DNA of 64,000 bases. It comes from Planctomycetaceae bacterium (GTDB lineage: Bacteria; Planctomycetota; Planctomycetia; Pirellulales; Pirellulaceae). Positions 15,039-24,823 of the stretch are shown here, piece after piece; within the stretch, counting starts at the first letter, position 1, and every line of letters begins with the position of its first letter. The notes beneath the pieces are model-generated. The model saw only the letters and a program-made list of their open reading frames with translations, searched no databases and had not been told where the DNA came from. Location of the stretch: NCBI GenBank assembly GCA_012729315.1, contig JAAYDI010000163.1, positions 1-64,000 of the forward strand. The letters run 5' to 3'. The translations under genes and the position numbers were made by a program.

Positions 15039-16397
15039 TCAGAACTCGAAGACCGCGCCCAGATTGAGGCCCTGCAACCACATGTCGGTGTGACCGAACT
15101 CGGGGGCAGGCCGGGCCGGACCGACCAGAATGCCGCCTTCGGACGGCAGCTGGGTCGTGTTGACGACCCGGTCGATCTGACCGCCTGACCGGGCGACGTC
15201 GGTGACCCACAGCAGCGAATAGCCGGCTGCGAAGCTGAGCCGTTCGCTCCAGCGGTACCGCAGGTTCAGGGCCAGTTCCGGAATGATGGCGAACTCGTCC
15301 CAGCTGGACCGGCCGATATTGGTTGGCAGTGCCAGCAGGCCGCCCGTGTTGACCAACGGTACTCCACCGGGAGTCGTAATGGTGGTCTGTCCAGCAGCTC
15401 CACCTGACTGGTGCATGTTGCCGACCGCCACTTTCGTCAGAATGTTGATGTCCCAGCAGCCGCGGCGCAGCAGGGTATCGAGCCCGAATTCGCCGCCATG
15501 GAAGTCGTTTTCGGCTGTGAATTCGTCGCGAATGCCGAACGTTGTGCCGACTGGTACGACCCCGCCCGGATCGGTCGAATTCAGGAATTCACCGATTGCC
15601 AGACTCTCGCGGAACCGCAGGTACCGGTAGCCACCGACCAGGTCAAAGCGGCGGTAGCGATCGTTGCTCAGGTTGTGCCGCAGCAGCACCGCCACCGAAT
15701 GCAACTCGCTGTTCGTCTCTGTCCACACGCTGCCCTCGATAACGCCGTTCCCGTTCTCCTCGAACGCCACCAGCTGGGCATCCTCCCGTGCCAGGTTGAT
15801 GTTGTAGAACGGACGAGCCAGGATGGGGCTCAGCGGCGTGCCGACCGATTCCGCGAAGAAGTTGCCCGAGTTGGCGCCATCACCCACCGAGAACCAGGTC
15901 GCTTCCAGGCCGTTGATCTGGCAATCGTCCAGCCAGCGTCCGACGGTCAGCCGCACTCCCGGTCGATAGTTGTCGTCGATCCCCGAGCCACCCATGAGGA
16001 TCTCCGTGCCCGGCTCGCCCAGCACTCCGGCCTGGGCCCGCGGCGTGCCATCGGGACTGGTCGTCACCAGCGCCGGCACCTGGTTCCCCTTGAACCACCA
16101 GATCAAGAGGTCTGCCTGCCCGTACCAGTTCGGCGCGCACCAGTTGCCGCACGCGCAGCAACTATTCGGTGAATTACCAGACGCGCTGCTGGCGGTAGCG
16201 GAGGTTTCATCCTCCTCGTTCCACAAGTCCATCGCCGCGGATCCGGACGAACGGATGCTCAGGGCGGGGGCCGTGGCGGTGCCGTACGAATCGGCAACGC
16301 TGCGCGATACGGGGCTCGCCGCCTGACTCGTGTTGGTGAGACTCAGTACGGCGAGCGCCATGGCGGTCGCCAAGATTCGAAATGCTCTGTCGGCCAT
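15039..16397 (-). CDS. BBP7 family outer-membrane beta-barrel protein
   Basis: A 452-residue outer-membrane protein with a signal peptide (LATAMALAVLSLTNTSQAA), a Cys-rich stretch (CCACGNWC) and then a barrel domain opening NWYGQADLLIWWFKG and ending with the aromatic ...AVFEF terminus typical of beta-barrels. Alternating strand patterns (RYRRFDLVGGYRYLRF, LNLRYRWSERLSFAAGYSL) support this. BBP7 proteins are largely restricted to planctomycetes and have no defined substrate. ATG 16397 is chosen because AAGGA lies at proper spacing; the ATG at 16406 has none. Confidence 0.85.
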   Translation of the reverse strand: MADRAFRILATAMALAVLSLTNTSQAASPVSRSVADSYGTATAPALSIRSSGSAAMDLWNEEDETSATASSASGNSPNSCCACGNWCAPNWYGQADLLIWWFKGNQVPALVTTSPDGTPRAQAGVLGEPGTEILMGGSGIDDNYRPGVRLTVGRWLDDCQINGLEATWFSVGDGANSGNFFAESVGTPLSPILARPFYNINLAREDAQLVAFEENGNGVIEGSVWTETNSELHSVAVLLRHNLSNDRYRRFDLVGGYRYLRFRESLAIGEFLNSTDPGGVVPVGTTFGIRDEFTAENDFHGGEFGLDTLLRRGCWDINILTKVAVGNMHQSGGAAGQTTITTPGGVPLVNTGGLLALPTNIGRSSWDEFAIIPELALNLRYRWSERLSFAAGYSLLWVTDVARSGGQIDRVVNTTQLPSEGGILVGPARPAPEFGHTDMWLQGLNLGAVFEF

Positions 16398-16749
16398 GTG
16401 ACTCATCCTTCTTTCACTGACGACGGGGTGTGTACGAACGTCTCGTATGGGATGCCGGGGTTGCCGGGTGCCTGTCACCAGTCGCTCAGACGCCGGCAAC
16501 CTCGATCTGTCGCCATGCGGCTGGCAGGCGGCCCGCACTTCTGGTTGGACAAACACGACTCCCACACAGTGCGTAGACCTATTCCTTGTATCCGTTCTTA
16601 TCGGGATGACCCGTGTATGCGCTCGCCAGGAATTCCTCCCGTCGACCGTGTTGGGCTGCCGTGCTCCCGGCACAAGTGGTACATTCGGAACATTTCGCTT
16701 AGTTGGCCGGGAACTCTCGGCTTGTCCAGTTTGATTTAGGGGGTCCGCC
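16398..16749. other. Divergent intergenic region between BBP7 and symporter genes
   Basis: This 352-bp gap must hold both promoters, but no clear -35/-10 pair was found. An eight-base hairpin (GTTGCCGG at 16460-16467 with CCGGCAAC at 16493-16500) lies in the likely 5' leader of the BBP7 transcript. No gene is seen. Confidence 0.5.
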
Positions 16750-18399
16750 GTGCGTCTGACCTGGTCCGACTATCTGGTTCTGGCCGGTTACATTGCCCTG
16801 GTCACAGGCCTGGGAGTTTACGGTGCCCGGCACCGGCGATCGGACGACGAGTACTTTCTGGTGGGGCGTCGCATGCCCTGGTTGGCGGTCGGAATCAGCA
16901 TTGTTGCCGCGATGATTTCGAGCATCACGTATCTGGCTGAGCCAGGTGAGGTGTGGAAGTCGGGGGTGACGCACGCGACCGGCAAATTGCTGGGCATTCC
17001 TCTGGAGATGCTCTTCGTCTGGGGTTGCTGCATACCGTTCATGATGCGGTTCCGTTTCACCAGCGTCTACGAATACTTGGAGCACCGCTTCGGCCGCCCC
17101 ACGCGGCGCTGGGGCGCGGCTCTGTTCGTGATCATGGTCCTGCTGTGGATGGGATTTGTGGTCCTGGTACTCTCGCAGGTCGTACACCAGCTCTGCGGCA
17201 TGCCGTTGCTGGCCGTCATTTTGACGGTTGGCACGGTGACCACGCTGTATACGATGCTCGGCGGGCTGCGGATGGTGATCTGGGCCGATGTCGTGCAGGT
17301 GGTGATCCTGGTGGCCGGCGCTGTGGGCACCATCGGCTACATCATGTGGAGCGAGGGAGGGACTCCGGTGGACTGGCTCGCCGCGGCTGACGCGCATCTG
17401 CAGGCGATTGGCCAGCCGACCGCGATCCCCGTGTTCAGTTGGGATCCCACGGTCCGCGTGACGGTCGTCAGCGTGGCGGTCAACATGGCGGTCTGGCACC
17501 TCTGCATCCACTCTTCCAGCCAGACCACGGTGCAACGCTACTTCAGCACGCCCGACGCGCGTGCGGCCCGGCGCAGTTTCCTGGCCAGCTCGATCGCCTA
17601 CGTAGCCGTAAGTCTGCTGTTGGTGAGCGTCGGCCTGGCCGTCCTCTATTACTATGTGTCAACCGGCCGGCCCATCGACGGAAACCTGGATCCGGAGACG
17701 CAACGCGATCTGATCTTCCCCACTTTCGCACTGCATCATCTGCCGGCAGGCGCAGGTGGCGCGTTGCTGGCCGCTCTGCTCTCGGCCGCCATGTCCACCG
17801 TGGATGCCGGTCTGGGTGCCGTGGCGACGGTCGTCTCGCTGGAACTGCGTCCGGTCTGCGCCAGCCATGAGCAGCCGTCTGGGCCCTTGGCGGCTCACGA
17901 GTTGCCGCGGGCCGGCGCGTCCGGCGCCAGCCGCGTGCCGCTGGCGATGGCCACCACAGTATTGGCCGGCACTGTCATTACGGGGATCGCCTGTACGCTC
18001 ACCTGCCTGCCGCCGCACTGGGGGATCTTCGGCGCCATTCCCCGCACCTTCAATGCGATTACCGGACCGCTCGGCGCGCTGTTTCTGACCGGGATGTTCA
18101 TGCCCTGCGTGCGTCAGCCGGCGGTGGTGGCCGCCTCCGTGTGCGGCCTGGCTGTGAGTCTGGTGCTCGGTTACCTCCAGCAGATCAGCGCGGTGCTGCA
18201 CGCGCACGGGCTCGTGCCACATCTGTGGCCCGACATCAGCTTCGCCTGGATCCTCCCCTGTTCCTTCCTCGCCAGCGTCCTGGTGGCTCCCCTGCTGAGT
18301 CTGGTGGACTGGTCTCCGCCGCGGGACCTGACGGGACTGACGTGGTGGACGAGGCGGGCGGCGCTGGGCGAGGCCCTGGAACGTCTCCCACGGCCGTGA
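16750..18399 (+). CDS. Sodium:solute symporter (SSS) family transporter
   Basis: A 549-residue inner-membrane transporter with about 13 hydrophobic segments. SSS landmarks are the N-terminal DYLVLAGYIALVTGLGVYGARHRRSDDEYFLVGRR, the sodium-site region ISIVAAMISSITYLAEP, and ALLSAAMSTVDAGLGAVATVVS in the middle. The substrate (sugar, myo-inositol, sialic acid or similar) cannot be told. The GTG start at 16750 is preceded by AGGGGG at six bases. No catabolic genes are adjacent. Confidence 0.93.
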   Translation: MRLTWSDYLVLAGYIALVTGLGVYGARHRRSDDEYFLVGRRMPWLAVGISIVAAMISSITYLAEPGEVWKSGVTHATGKLLGIPLEMLFVWGCCIPFMMRFRFTSVYEYLEHRFGRPTRRWGAALFVIMVLLWMGFVVLVLSQVVHQLCGMPLLAVILTVGTVTTLYTMLGGLRMVIWADVVQVVILVAGAVGTIGYIMWSEGGTPVDWLAAADAHLQAIGQPTAIPVFSWDPTVRVTVVSVAVNMAVWHLCIHSSSQTTVQRYFSTPDARAARRSFLASSIAYVAVSLLLVSVGLAVLYYYVSTGRPIDGNLDPETQRDLIFPTFALHHLPAGAGGALLAALLSAAMSTVDAGLGAVATVVSLELRPVCASHEQPSGPLAAHELPRAGASGASRVPLAMATTVLAGTVITGIACTLTCLPPHWGIFGAIPRTFNAITGPLGALFLTGMFMPCVRQPAVVAASVCGLAVSLVLGYLQQISAVLHAHGLVPHLWPDISFAWILPCSFLASVLVAPLLSLVDWSPPRDLTGLTWWTRRAALGEALERLPRP

Positions 18400-18495
18400 T
18401 GGCCGACGGCTGTTGGGGCCGGTGCACCGGTTTCCTCGTAACGCTTGACGGCGTGCCTGCACGCCTTTTCGCCTTTTCCGGGTCGGCAAATTCCC

Positions 18496-18524
18496 TTGAC
18501 ACTCTCGATGGTTCCTGAGAAACT
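18496..18524 (+). promoter_or_regulatory. Possible promoter of the lipoprotein at 18598
   Basis: A perfect -35 TTGACA at 18496-18501 is followed after 17 bp by GAAACT at 18519-18524, a weak -10. It would give a leader of about 70 nt. Confidence 0.35.
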
Positions 18525-18597
18525 CCCGCGCCCAGTGAGCACGGCTTCGTGCCGCGCCGCGCAGATTGCTAGCAGTTGAGAAGGGATGCAGAGGACT

Positions 18598-19227
18598 ATG
18601 AAAAACGCGATATGGATTTCGGCTGCCGCGTTTGTGCTTGTCACATTTGTCGGCTGTGGCAGCAAGGACAAGGGTGGGAGTACAGCGGGGCCAGGCAAGG
18701 AGACGGAGCAGCCGGTATCGCAAGCGGCTGCCGAGGCGCCGGCGCCGGTGACGGTGTTGGCCGGGACACCTGAAGAGGCGGTCAACAGCTTTCTCAGTGC
18801 GTTGCAGACAGGTGACGAGAAGGCCGCCGCGGCCCTGCTGACGACCAAAGCACGCGAGGAAACCGCCGCTCACGACATGGTGGTCGAGCCGCCGGGAGCG
18901 CCGAATGCGACTTACACCGTCGGGCGCGTACAACACCCGGACAACAACCCGGATGCGGCCTATGTGAGCTGCATCTGGTCGGAGAAGCGTCCGGACGGTC
19001 AGCAGGAGTCCTACGAGGTGGTCTGGGTCATGCGGCGCGAGGTGATCGGCTGGCGCGTCGCGGGCATGGCGACGCAGCTGGCCGACGAGGAGGATCCGGT
19101 CTTTCTCGATTTCGAAGACCTGGAAGCGATGGAGGATACTGTTCAGCGGGCCGAATCCGCGGCCAATGCTGCTGCGAGCGAAACCACCGCTGCTCAGCCC
19201 CCGGATGCGACCAACGCGGTACGTTAG
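18598..19227 (+). CDS. Small secreted lipoprotein of unknown function
   Basis: A 209-residue protein whose leader ends in a lipobox, FVGC, followed by a Gly/Ser/Lys stretch, so lipid attachment at Cys18 is likely. Residues about 55-165 form one domain (TPEEAVNSFLSALQTGDEKAAAALLT...YEVVWVMRREVIGWRVAGM) that looks like the NTF2-like accumulators often fused to lipoproteins. The C-terminal tail is Ala/Glu-rich. ATG 18598 has GAGGA upstream; an earlier ATG at 18586 would only lengthen the leader. Confidence 0.8.
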   Translation: MKNAIWISAAAFVLVTFVGCGSKDKGGSTAGPGKETEQPVSQAAAEAPAPVTVLAGTPEEAVNSFLSALQTGDEKAAAALLTTKAREETAAHDMVVEPPGAPNATYTVGRVQHPDNNPDAAYVSCIWSEKRPDGQQESYEVVWVMRREVIGWRVAGMATQLADEEDPVFLDFEDLEAMEDTVQRAESAANAAASETTAAQPPDATNAVR

Positions 19228-19521
19228 GAACACGCCCGCAGCGCAGCGCCTGCCCGTCAGTGGGCGCGAACTGTCGTCTTGAGCCGCGCAACACGGCGAT
19301 CGTATCACAGCCCGGGGTAAGCCGCGTCTCGCGGCGCCACCCCGGGTACGCGTGCCCGAGAACATGTCGGTCGAGCCACCGATGCCGCGCTGAACCGGCG
19401 GTCTCCGAAACCGAAAGCAGCCGCGGCCGGGCTTCCGGAGGCTGGGCCGGCAATGTGCGGCTCGTGGCGGGCTCAGACAGCGCCGCTTGGAATCGTATGC
19501 ATCGCTGGAGTTGTTTGCCGA

Positions 19522-20382
19522 TCAGCTCTTGCGGATCAGGGCGTGGAAACGCCGCAGCAGGTCCCGGGTGATGGGGCCCGGACGTCCATCGCCGATCACA
19601 CGGTCGTCCACTTTCACAACCGGGATGACTTCGGCCGCGCTGCCGGTCAGAAAACACTCGTCTGCGACATACACGTCGTGTCGTGTGAGCGCCGCCTCGC
19701 GCACCGGAATGCCGGCCTCGACGGCCAGTTCCATGACAGCGCCGCGGGTGACGCCTTGCAGGATTCCGGCGTCGGTTGGGGGGGTCACGAGCGTCCGGCG
19801 GATGACGACGAAGATGTTGTCGCCAGTCGCTTCGGCCACTTCCCCTTTCTGGTTGAGCATCAGTGCTTCGACGCAGCCGGCGTGGTGCGCTTCGATCTTG
19901 GCCTGGATGTTGTTGAGGTAGTTGAGCGACTTGATCTGCGGGTTGAGGGCGGCCGGGTTATTGCGCAGCGTGCTGGCGGTGACGATCTCCAGCCCCTTTT
20001 CGTAGTACTCGGCCGGATAGAGCGCCACGTGGTCGGTGATGATGATCACTTGGGGATTGGTGCACAGGTGCGCGTCCAGCCCCAGGGTGCCCTGGCCGCG
20101 CGTGACGATCAGCCGTATGTAGCCGTCCTGAATGTTGTTGCGTTTGAGTGTCTCGTTGACCGCTTCGGCCATCTCCTCGCGGCTGATGGGAATCTCCAGC
20201 CAGATCGACTTGGCGGAATCCCACAGACGCCGGAGATGCTCGTCCAGGCGAAAGACCTTGCCACCATAGCTGCGCATCCCCTCGAAGATCCCGTCACCGA
20301 ACAGGAATCCATGATCGAAGACGCTGACGTTGGCCTTGTCTTTGTCGACAAGCTGACCATTGATGTAGACCTGGAGCGGCAT
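19522..20382 (-). CDS. ilvE: Branched-chain amino acid aminotransferase (class IV PLP)
   Basis: IlvE transfers the amino group between glutamate and the keto acids of valine, leucine and isoleucine. The product is 286 residues. Visible features are VFDHGFLFGDGIFEGMRSY near the N-terminus, the PLP lysine in IKSLNYLNN, EATGDNIFVV, and the substrate-side VYVADECFLTGSAAEVIPV. It is last in an operon after lysS, lolC-like and lolD-like genes, 41 bp after lolD. It could be a D-amino-acid or aminodeoxychorismate enzyme of the same fold, but the motif set favours IlvE. About 290 bp beyond its end (19228-19521) holds no gene. Confidence 0.9.
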   Translation of the reverse strand: MPLQVYINGQLVDKDKANVSVFDHGFLFGDGIFEGMRSYGGKVFRLDEHLRRLWDSAKSIWLEIPISREEMAEAVNETLKRNNIQDGYIRLIVTRGQGTLGLDAHLCTNPQVIIITDHVALYPAEYYEKGLEIVTASTLRNNPAALNPQIKSLNYLNNIQAKIEAHHAGCVEALMLNQKGEVAEATGDNIFVVIRRTLVTPPTDAGILQGVTRGAVMELAVEAGIPVREAALTRHDVYVADECFLTGSAAEVIPVVKVDDRVIGDGRPGPITRDLLRRFHALIRKS

Positions 20383-20423
20383 GATGGCAAGTATCCCGGG
20401 GGCCCGGCTCGCAGGGGCACGAG

Positions 20424-21251
20424 TCAGGTGGCCTGGACCTGGCCCTCGACCAACTGCACGGTGCAGTCAGCTCGTTCAGCAATGGCCAGATCGTGTGTCA
20501 CCATGACTATAGTGAGGTTTTCCTCGCGGTTCAAGGTGCGCAGGATGCTCAGTATTTCCACCCCGTTGCGGCGATCCAGGTTCCCGGTCGGCTCGTCGGC
20601 CAGCAGCAGTTGTGGCGCGGCGATCAGCGCGCGGGCGATGGCGGCACGCTGCATTTCACCTCCCGACAGCTCGCGCGGCCGGTGCTGCAGGCGGTGCGAG
20701 AGGCCCACCAGATCCAGCAGGCGCTGCGCCCGCTCCACATGCGCCCGCTTGTGGCGCAGGTAGCTCCAGATGCCCTCGTGGATCATGCTTGGCGCCAACA
20801 CGTTCTCGAGCGTCGTGAGCTCTGGTAACAGGTGATAGAACTGAAAGATCATGCCCAGATTCCGGTTGCGGATCCGGTCCCGCTTGATGGGCGGCAGATT
20901 GTCAATTCGCGTGCCTTCGAAGTGGACTTCCCCGCGGTCGGGCGCGTCGAGGGTCGCCAGCAGGTGCAGCAAGGTACTCTTGCCCGACCCGCTCTGGCCG
21001 ACCACGGCGGTGAACTGACCGCGGCGGACGGCGAAGTCGACGCCGCGGAGGACGGGGATGATGAGATTGCCTTTGCGGAAGCTCTTGTGCAGCCCGCGGG
21101 CCACCAGCTGGTAATCGCTGTCTGCCGGGGCTGGGGCCGGGAGCGGGACTGTGGCCGAGAGACTGTGCAGTCCCGGGAACGCGTGCGACTGTGCCGCGCC
21201 GGTGGGACGCACCGCGATGGTCGGGGACGAGGTGGCGGTCAGACTATTCAT
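20424..21251 (-). CDS. lolD: ABC transporter ATPase, LolD type
   Basis: A 275-residue ATPase that powers release of lipoproteins or a similar membrane process with its permease. Walker A GQSGSGKST, Q-loop MIFQFYHLLPELT, signature LSGGEMQRAAIARAL, Walker B LLLADEPTGNLD and the H-loop VTHD are all present. An extra 55-residue Ala/Pro/Ser-rich N-terminal tail precedes the domain. Its start (ATGAATAG) overlaps the stop of the LolC-like permease gene, so translation is coupled. The family includes MacB and FtsE relatives; the operon with a LolC/E permease argues for LolD. Confidence 0.9.
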   Translation of the reverse strand: MNSLTATSSPTIAVRPTGAAQSHAFPGLHSLSATVPLPAPAPADSDYQLVARGLHKSFRKGNLIIPVLRGVDFAVRRGQFTAVVGQSGSGKSTLLHLLATLDAPDRGEVHFEGTRIDNLPPIKRDRIRNRNLGMIFQFYHLLPELTTLENVLAPSMIHEGIWSYLRHKRAHVERAQRLLDLVGLSHRLQHRPRELSGGEMQRAAIARALIAAPQLLLADEPTGNLDRRNGVEILSILRTLNREENLTIVMVTHDLAIAERADCTVQLVEGQVQAT

Positions 21252-22797
21252 AGCGCAAAGCCTCCACGGGATGCAGCCGCGCGGCCCGCCGCGCCGGCAG
21301 GACACTGGCCAGAACTGCGATGGCGACCGCTCCCGCCATGACACCCACCACCGTGTGCAGACTGACGATCGTAGGGATCTCGCGGAAGTAATAGACAGTG
21401 GGGTCGAAGATCGGCCGGCCGGTGATGCGTTCCAGCCCGGCCGCAATTTCGTTGATGTAGTGGACGAAGAGGAGTCCCAGCCCCAGACCCACGCCAGAGC
21501 CGACCAGGCCGAGCGAGAAGCCGTAGCCCAGGAAGATGCTCATGACGCCCCGGCTGGGTGCGCCGAGCGCCTTGAGGATGCCGACGTCCCGCGTCTTCTC
21601 GACGACGATCATGTAGAACGTGGCCAGGATGCCGAAGCCGGCCACTGCGATGATCAGGAACAGCAGGATGTTCAGGATCGTGGTCTCCAGTTGCACGGCG
21701 GCCAGCAACGGGCCCTGCATGTCGCGCCACGTCTGGATGCGATACGGGTACTGCCTGATCGGAAACCGGCTCTGCAGGCGATCCCGCGCCGCGTTGAGAT
21801 CCGCCCCCGGCTTGAGCTTGATCTGGATCGACGTGACATACCGCACGTTGTGCTGCGCGTCGAACATGCCGCGCAGATTCTGCAGGGCTTCGAGCGGCAT
21901 GAAGGCGAGCGACGCGTCGTATTCGCTCATCTTGCTCTCGTAAATGTCCACCACCGTCAGCACATCGCTTACGAAGTTGGGGGGGCTGCCGGCCGTCGGA
22001 ATCGTGATCTTCACGTCGTCTCCCGGGCGGCAGAAGAAGAAGTCACGCACCTCGCCCGTTTCGTCCTTCTGCCGCTGGCTGCAGACGGCGATCCCCAGGA
22101 TCACGCCGGTCGACTGCTGCGTCATCGGGTCAAAGGTCGGCGCCGCCGCCTGGTGCGACGCGTAGGGGTCGGCCGGCACGGCGCTACCGTACGGATCGGC
22201 CGGGATCGCCGGTTCCGCCGGCTCCTGCTGCGGCACAGCGCCCAGCTTCGCCCGCTCCAACGCCACCTGTTCTTCGTACGCCCGTTCGTACATGATCCGC
22301 GCCCGGCGGTAGCGCCAGCCTGACCGGGGGAACTTCTCTCGCTCCGGCGCGTAGCCGTCCTGCCGCAGCAGGAAGCTCAGCTGCTGGCGGTTCTCCGGAT
22401 GCAGCAGATACTTGCCGAAGTCGCCCACCTCCGCATAGGTCTGTTCGTCCACGCCGATCAGCCGCACGGGGCTGGCCAGGTGCTGATCGTGCCCGACCGG
22501 GATGCTCAACATGGCCGGCACCGCGACGGTGGCCGTGACGCCGACCAGGTCGGATCCCAGCACCTTGCGGATTTCGGCCTTGTGCCAGTCCGGGTTCGGA
22601 AACCCGTCCATGCTGACACTCTCAAACACGATGTCCGAGATAATGCCGTTGAGCCGCTTGTTGGCCTCTTCGGTGAAACCGGCCATGACCGCGTTGACGA
22701 TGATCAGCGTGGCCACGCCCAGCGTGACACTGATAATCGACGCCAGCGCGATGTAACGCGTGCAGAGATAGCGCCAGGAGAGCAGCAGTTTGTACAT
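21244..22797 (-). CDS. LolC/LolE-type ABC permease (FtsX domain)
   Basis: A 517-residue inner-membrane permease. The N-terminal transmembrane segment begins YLCTRYIALASIISVTLGVA, a signature of LolC/E, followed by a large periplasmic MacB-like domain containing an insert (residues about 150-235) rich in Ala, Pro, Gln and Tyr. Three C-terminal helices of the FtsX domain follow (NILLFLIIAVAGFGILATFYMIVVEKTRDVGILKALGA; VVGVMAGAVAIAVLASVLPARRAARLHPVEALRYE). It lies 43 bp after lysS and overlaps the ATPase gene. Only one permease gene is present, so a homodimer is likely. Confidence 0.9.
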   Translation of the reverse strand: MYKLLLSWRYLCTRYIALASIISVTLGVATLIIVNAVMAGFTEEANKRLNGIISDIVFESVSMDGFPNPDWHKAEIRKVLGSDLVGVTATVAVPAMLSIPVGHDQHLASPVRLIGVDEQTYAEVGDFGKYLLHPENRQQLSFLLRQDGYAPEREKFPRSGWRYRRARIMYERAYEEQVALERAKLGAVPQQEPAEPAIPADPYGSAVPADPYASHQAAAPTFDPMTQQSTGVILGIAVCSQRQKDETGEVRDFFFCRPGDDVKITIPTAGSPPNFVSDVLTVVDIYESKMSEYDASLAFMPLEALQNLRGMFDAQHNVRYVTSIQIKLKPGADLNAARDRLQSRFPIRQYPYRIQTWRDMQGPLLAAVQLETTILNILLFLIIAVAGFGILATFYMIVVEKTRDVGILKALGAPSRGVMSIFLGYGFSLGLVGSGVGLGLGLLFVHYINEIAAGLERITGRPIFDPTVYYFREIPTIVSLHTVVGVMAGAVAIAVLASVLPARRAARLHPVEALRYE

Positions 22798-22840
22798 TGG
22801 CCAATCCTTTGGCTGAGCACCGATCCGTCTGTGGTTTCGA

Positions 22841-24418
22841 TCACTCCGTCGGACGCAACAATGGGAAGAGGATCACCTCCCGGATCGACTGTGCGTTGGT
22901 CAACAGCATGACCAGGCGGTCGATCCCCACACCCAACCCGCCGGCCGGCGGCATGCCATGCCGCAGCGCGCGCACGAAGTCGGTATCCATGCGGGCCATC
23001 GAGTCCTCTTCCGGCAGCCCCTCCAGCTGCGTCCGGAACAGTTGTTCCTGCAGGTCCGGGTCATTCAGCTCCGTGTAGGCGTTGGCGACCTCCATCCCCT
23101 GAATGAACAGCTCGAACCGCTCGGCGATCTGCGGATGGCCGGGGCGGCGCTTGGTCAGCGGACAGATGCTGGCCGGATAGTCCGTGACAAACACCGGCCC
23201 CGTCAGCCGCGCTTCGACCCGCTCTTCAAACACGAAGTTCTTCACGACATCCGGGTGCTTCCCGGCGGTGGGCATCCCCAGCTCTTCCGCCACGCGCGCC
23301 AGTCCCGCCGGGTCATCGGGCGCGACCCCGGCATGCTCGGCCAGCAGTTCATCGTAGGTCCGCCGCGCGAACGGCGGCGTGAAATCAACTGTCGCCTTGC
23401 CCCACGGACGACGGTACTCCCCGCCCAGCGCATCGATCGCCGCCAGGATCATCTGCTCCGTCAGATCCATCATCGTTTCATAGTTGCCGAAGGCCTGGTA
23501 CACCTCCAGCATCGTGAACTCCGGATTGTGCCGGGGACTGATGCCCTCGTTGCGGTACACACGCCCCAGTTCGTAGACGCGTTCCATTCCGCCGACCATC
23601 AGCCGCTTCAGGTGCAGCTCCAGCGCGATCCGCAGATAGAGGTCGATGTCCAAGGCATTGTGGTGCGTCACGAATGGCCGGGCGGCAGCCCCTCCGGCGA
23701 TCGCGTGCAGCGTGGGGCCCTCCACTTCGACAAACTGCTGGGCGTCCAGCGTCGCGCGGATCGCGTGCACGATCTTCGTGCGCTGCAGGAACCGCTCCAG
23801 CACGCCGTCGGTGTAGACCAGATCCAGATAACGCATCCGCTGACGCAGTTCCGGATCGGTCAGGCCGTGATGCTTCTCCGGCGGCGGAGCCAAGGACTTG
23901 CAGAGGAAATGCAGCTGCTCCGCAAAGATCGTCAGCTCCCCCGTGTTGGTGAATGCCAGCTGGCCATCCACGCCGATGATGTCACCCAGGTCGAACAGGC
24001 CCGCCAGTGCAAAACCGGCTTCCCCCACCTGCTTCTTGCCCACAAAGATCTGGATGTCGCCCGTCCAGTCGCGCAGGTTCAGAAACACAAGCTTGCCCGT
24101 CGGCCGCTGCAGCATGATGCGCCCGGCAGCCCGCACCTTCGGTCCCACCATTTCGCCGGCACCCTGCTGCGACTTCCAGGCCCGGAAGTCAAACCCCTCG
24201 GCCTGCATGTCCGGCAGCGGTACCTCGGCCCCCGTCTCCAGCCGATAACAGACCTCGCCCGCCCGGGCACGCAGATCGCCAATCCACTGGCGCCCGTCAA
24301 ATCGACCACCCCACGGGTCGACCCCCAGCGCTGCGATCTGCTCCAGCTTGTGGCGGCGCGAGGACTCGTGCATGCCTGGTTCAGCGTCGGGCCGGTCAGG
24401 GAGAAGTGGCTGCGTCAT
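22841..24418 (-). CDS. lysS: Lysyl-tRNA synthetase, class II
   Basis: LysRS charges tRNA-Lys. The 525-residue length and order fit the family: an OB-fold anticodon domain (AAGRIMLQRPTGKLVFLNLRDWTGDIQIFVGK), then class II motif 1 around VEGPTLHAIAGGAAARPFVTHHNALD, motif 2 RVYRNEGISPRHNPEFTMLE and motif 3 GLGVGIDRLVMLLTN. The start ATG at 24418 is the first with a compact N-terminus; a frame to 24664 exists, but its extra residues look non-coding. It heads the operon with the Lol-type genes and ilvE, an arrangement I would call unusual but not unique. Confidence 0.95.
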   Translation of the reverse strand: MTQPLLPDRPDAEPGMHESSRRHKLEQIAALGVDPWGGRFDGRQWIGDLRARAGEVCYRLETGAEVPLPDMQAEGFDFRAWKSQQGAGEMVGPKVRAAGRIMLQRPTGKLVFLNLRDWTGDIQIFVGKKQVGEAGFALAGLFDLGDIIGVDGQLAFTNTGELTIFAEQLHFLCKSLAPPPEKHHGLTDPELRQRMRYLDLVYTDGVLERFLQRTKIVHAIRATLDAQQFVEVEGPTLHAIAGGAAARPFVTHHNALDIDLYLRIALELHLKRLMVGGMERVYELGRVYRNEGISPRHNPEFTMLEVYQAFGNYETMMDLTEQMILAAIDALGGEYRRPWGKATVDFTPPFARRTYDELLAEHAGVAPDDPAGLARVAEELGMPTAGKHPDVVKNFVFEERVEARLTGPVFVTDYPASICPLTKRRPGHPQIAERFELFIQGMEVANAYTELNDPDLQEQLFRTQLEGLPEEDSMARMDTDFVRALRHGMPPAGGLGVGIDRLVMLLTNAQSIREVILFPLLRPTE

Positions 24419-24823
24419 AGTCGCTCTGCGCCGTTCCAGATCTGTCTCTAAAGGTGGCACGCCTGCAAGCTGCCGTACGCTCGGCGACATGGCGCACAGA
24501 CGCTGCACAACCGGCCGCGAGCCCAAGAATTGCCGCATTGTAGTGAAAGGGCATTGCCGGTCAATGTCAGTCTGGGGAGGACGGCGAGAAGAGGATGGCC
24601 GGCGGGATTCGGGGGGGGCGGCAGGCTGGGGCTTCCCGTGGCGAGCCGCCTGTCGGGCTCTCACCAGACTGTGCGTTTGTGCCCGGTTACTTCTTGTGTT
24701 GCCGGGGGCGGTGTGGGATCGTACTGGGTAGTTCGTGGTGAACGCCTTACGTGCCCGGCGATGTCTGCCGCTGGTTGGGCATCAGCGGGTGTTTTTCTTT
24801 CCTGATCGGGGAGGACACGTTTG
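24419..24823. other. Gene-free divergent region
   Basis: About 405 bp between divergent lysS and the large secreted protein. It contains G-rich runs (near 24605-24625) and no recognisable RNA gene, repeat or clear promoter. I see nothing further in it. Confidence 0.4.

Noticed and set aside
17659-19365. 568-residue minus-strand frame opposite the symporter and lipoprotein genes
   Set aside because: It spans two clear plus-strand genes and their intergenic DNA and has no recognisable domain.
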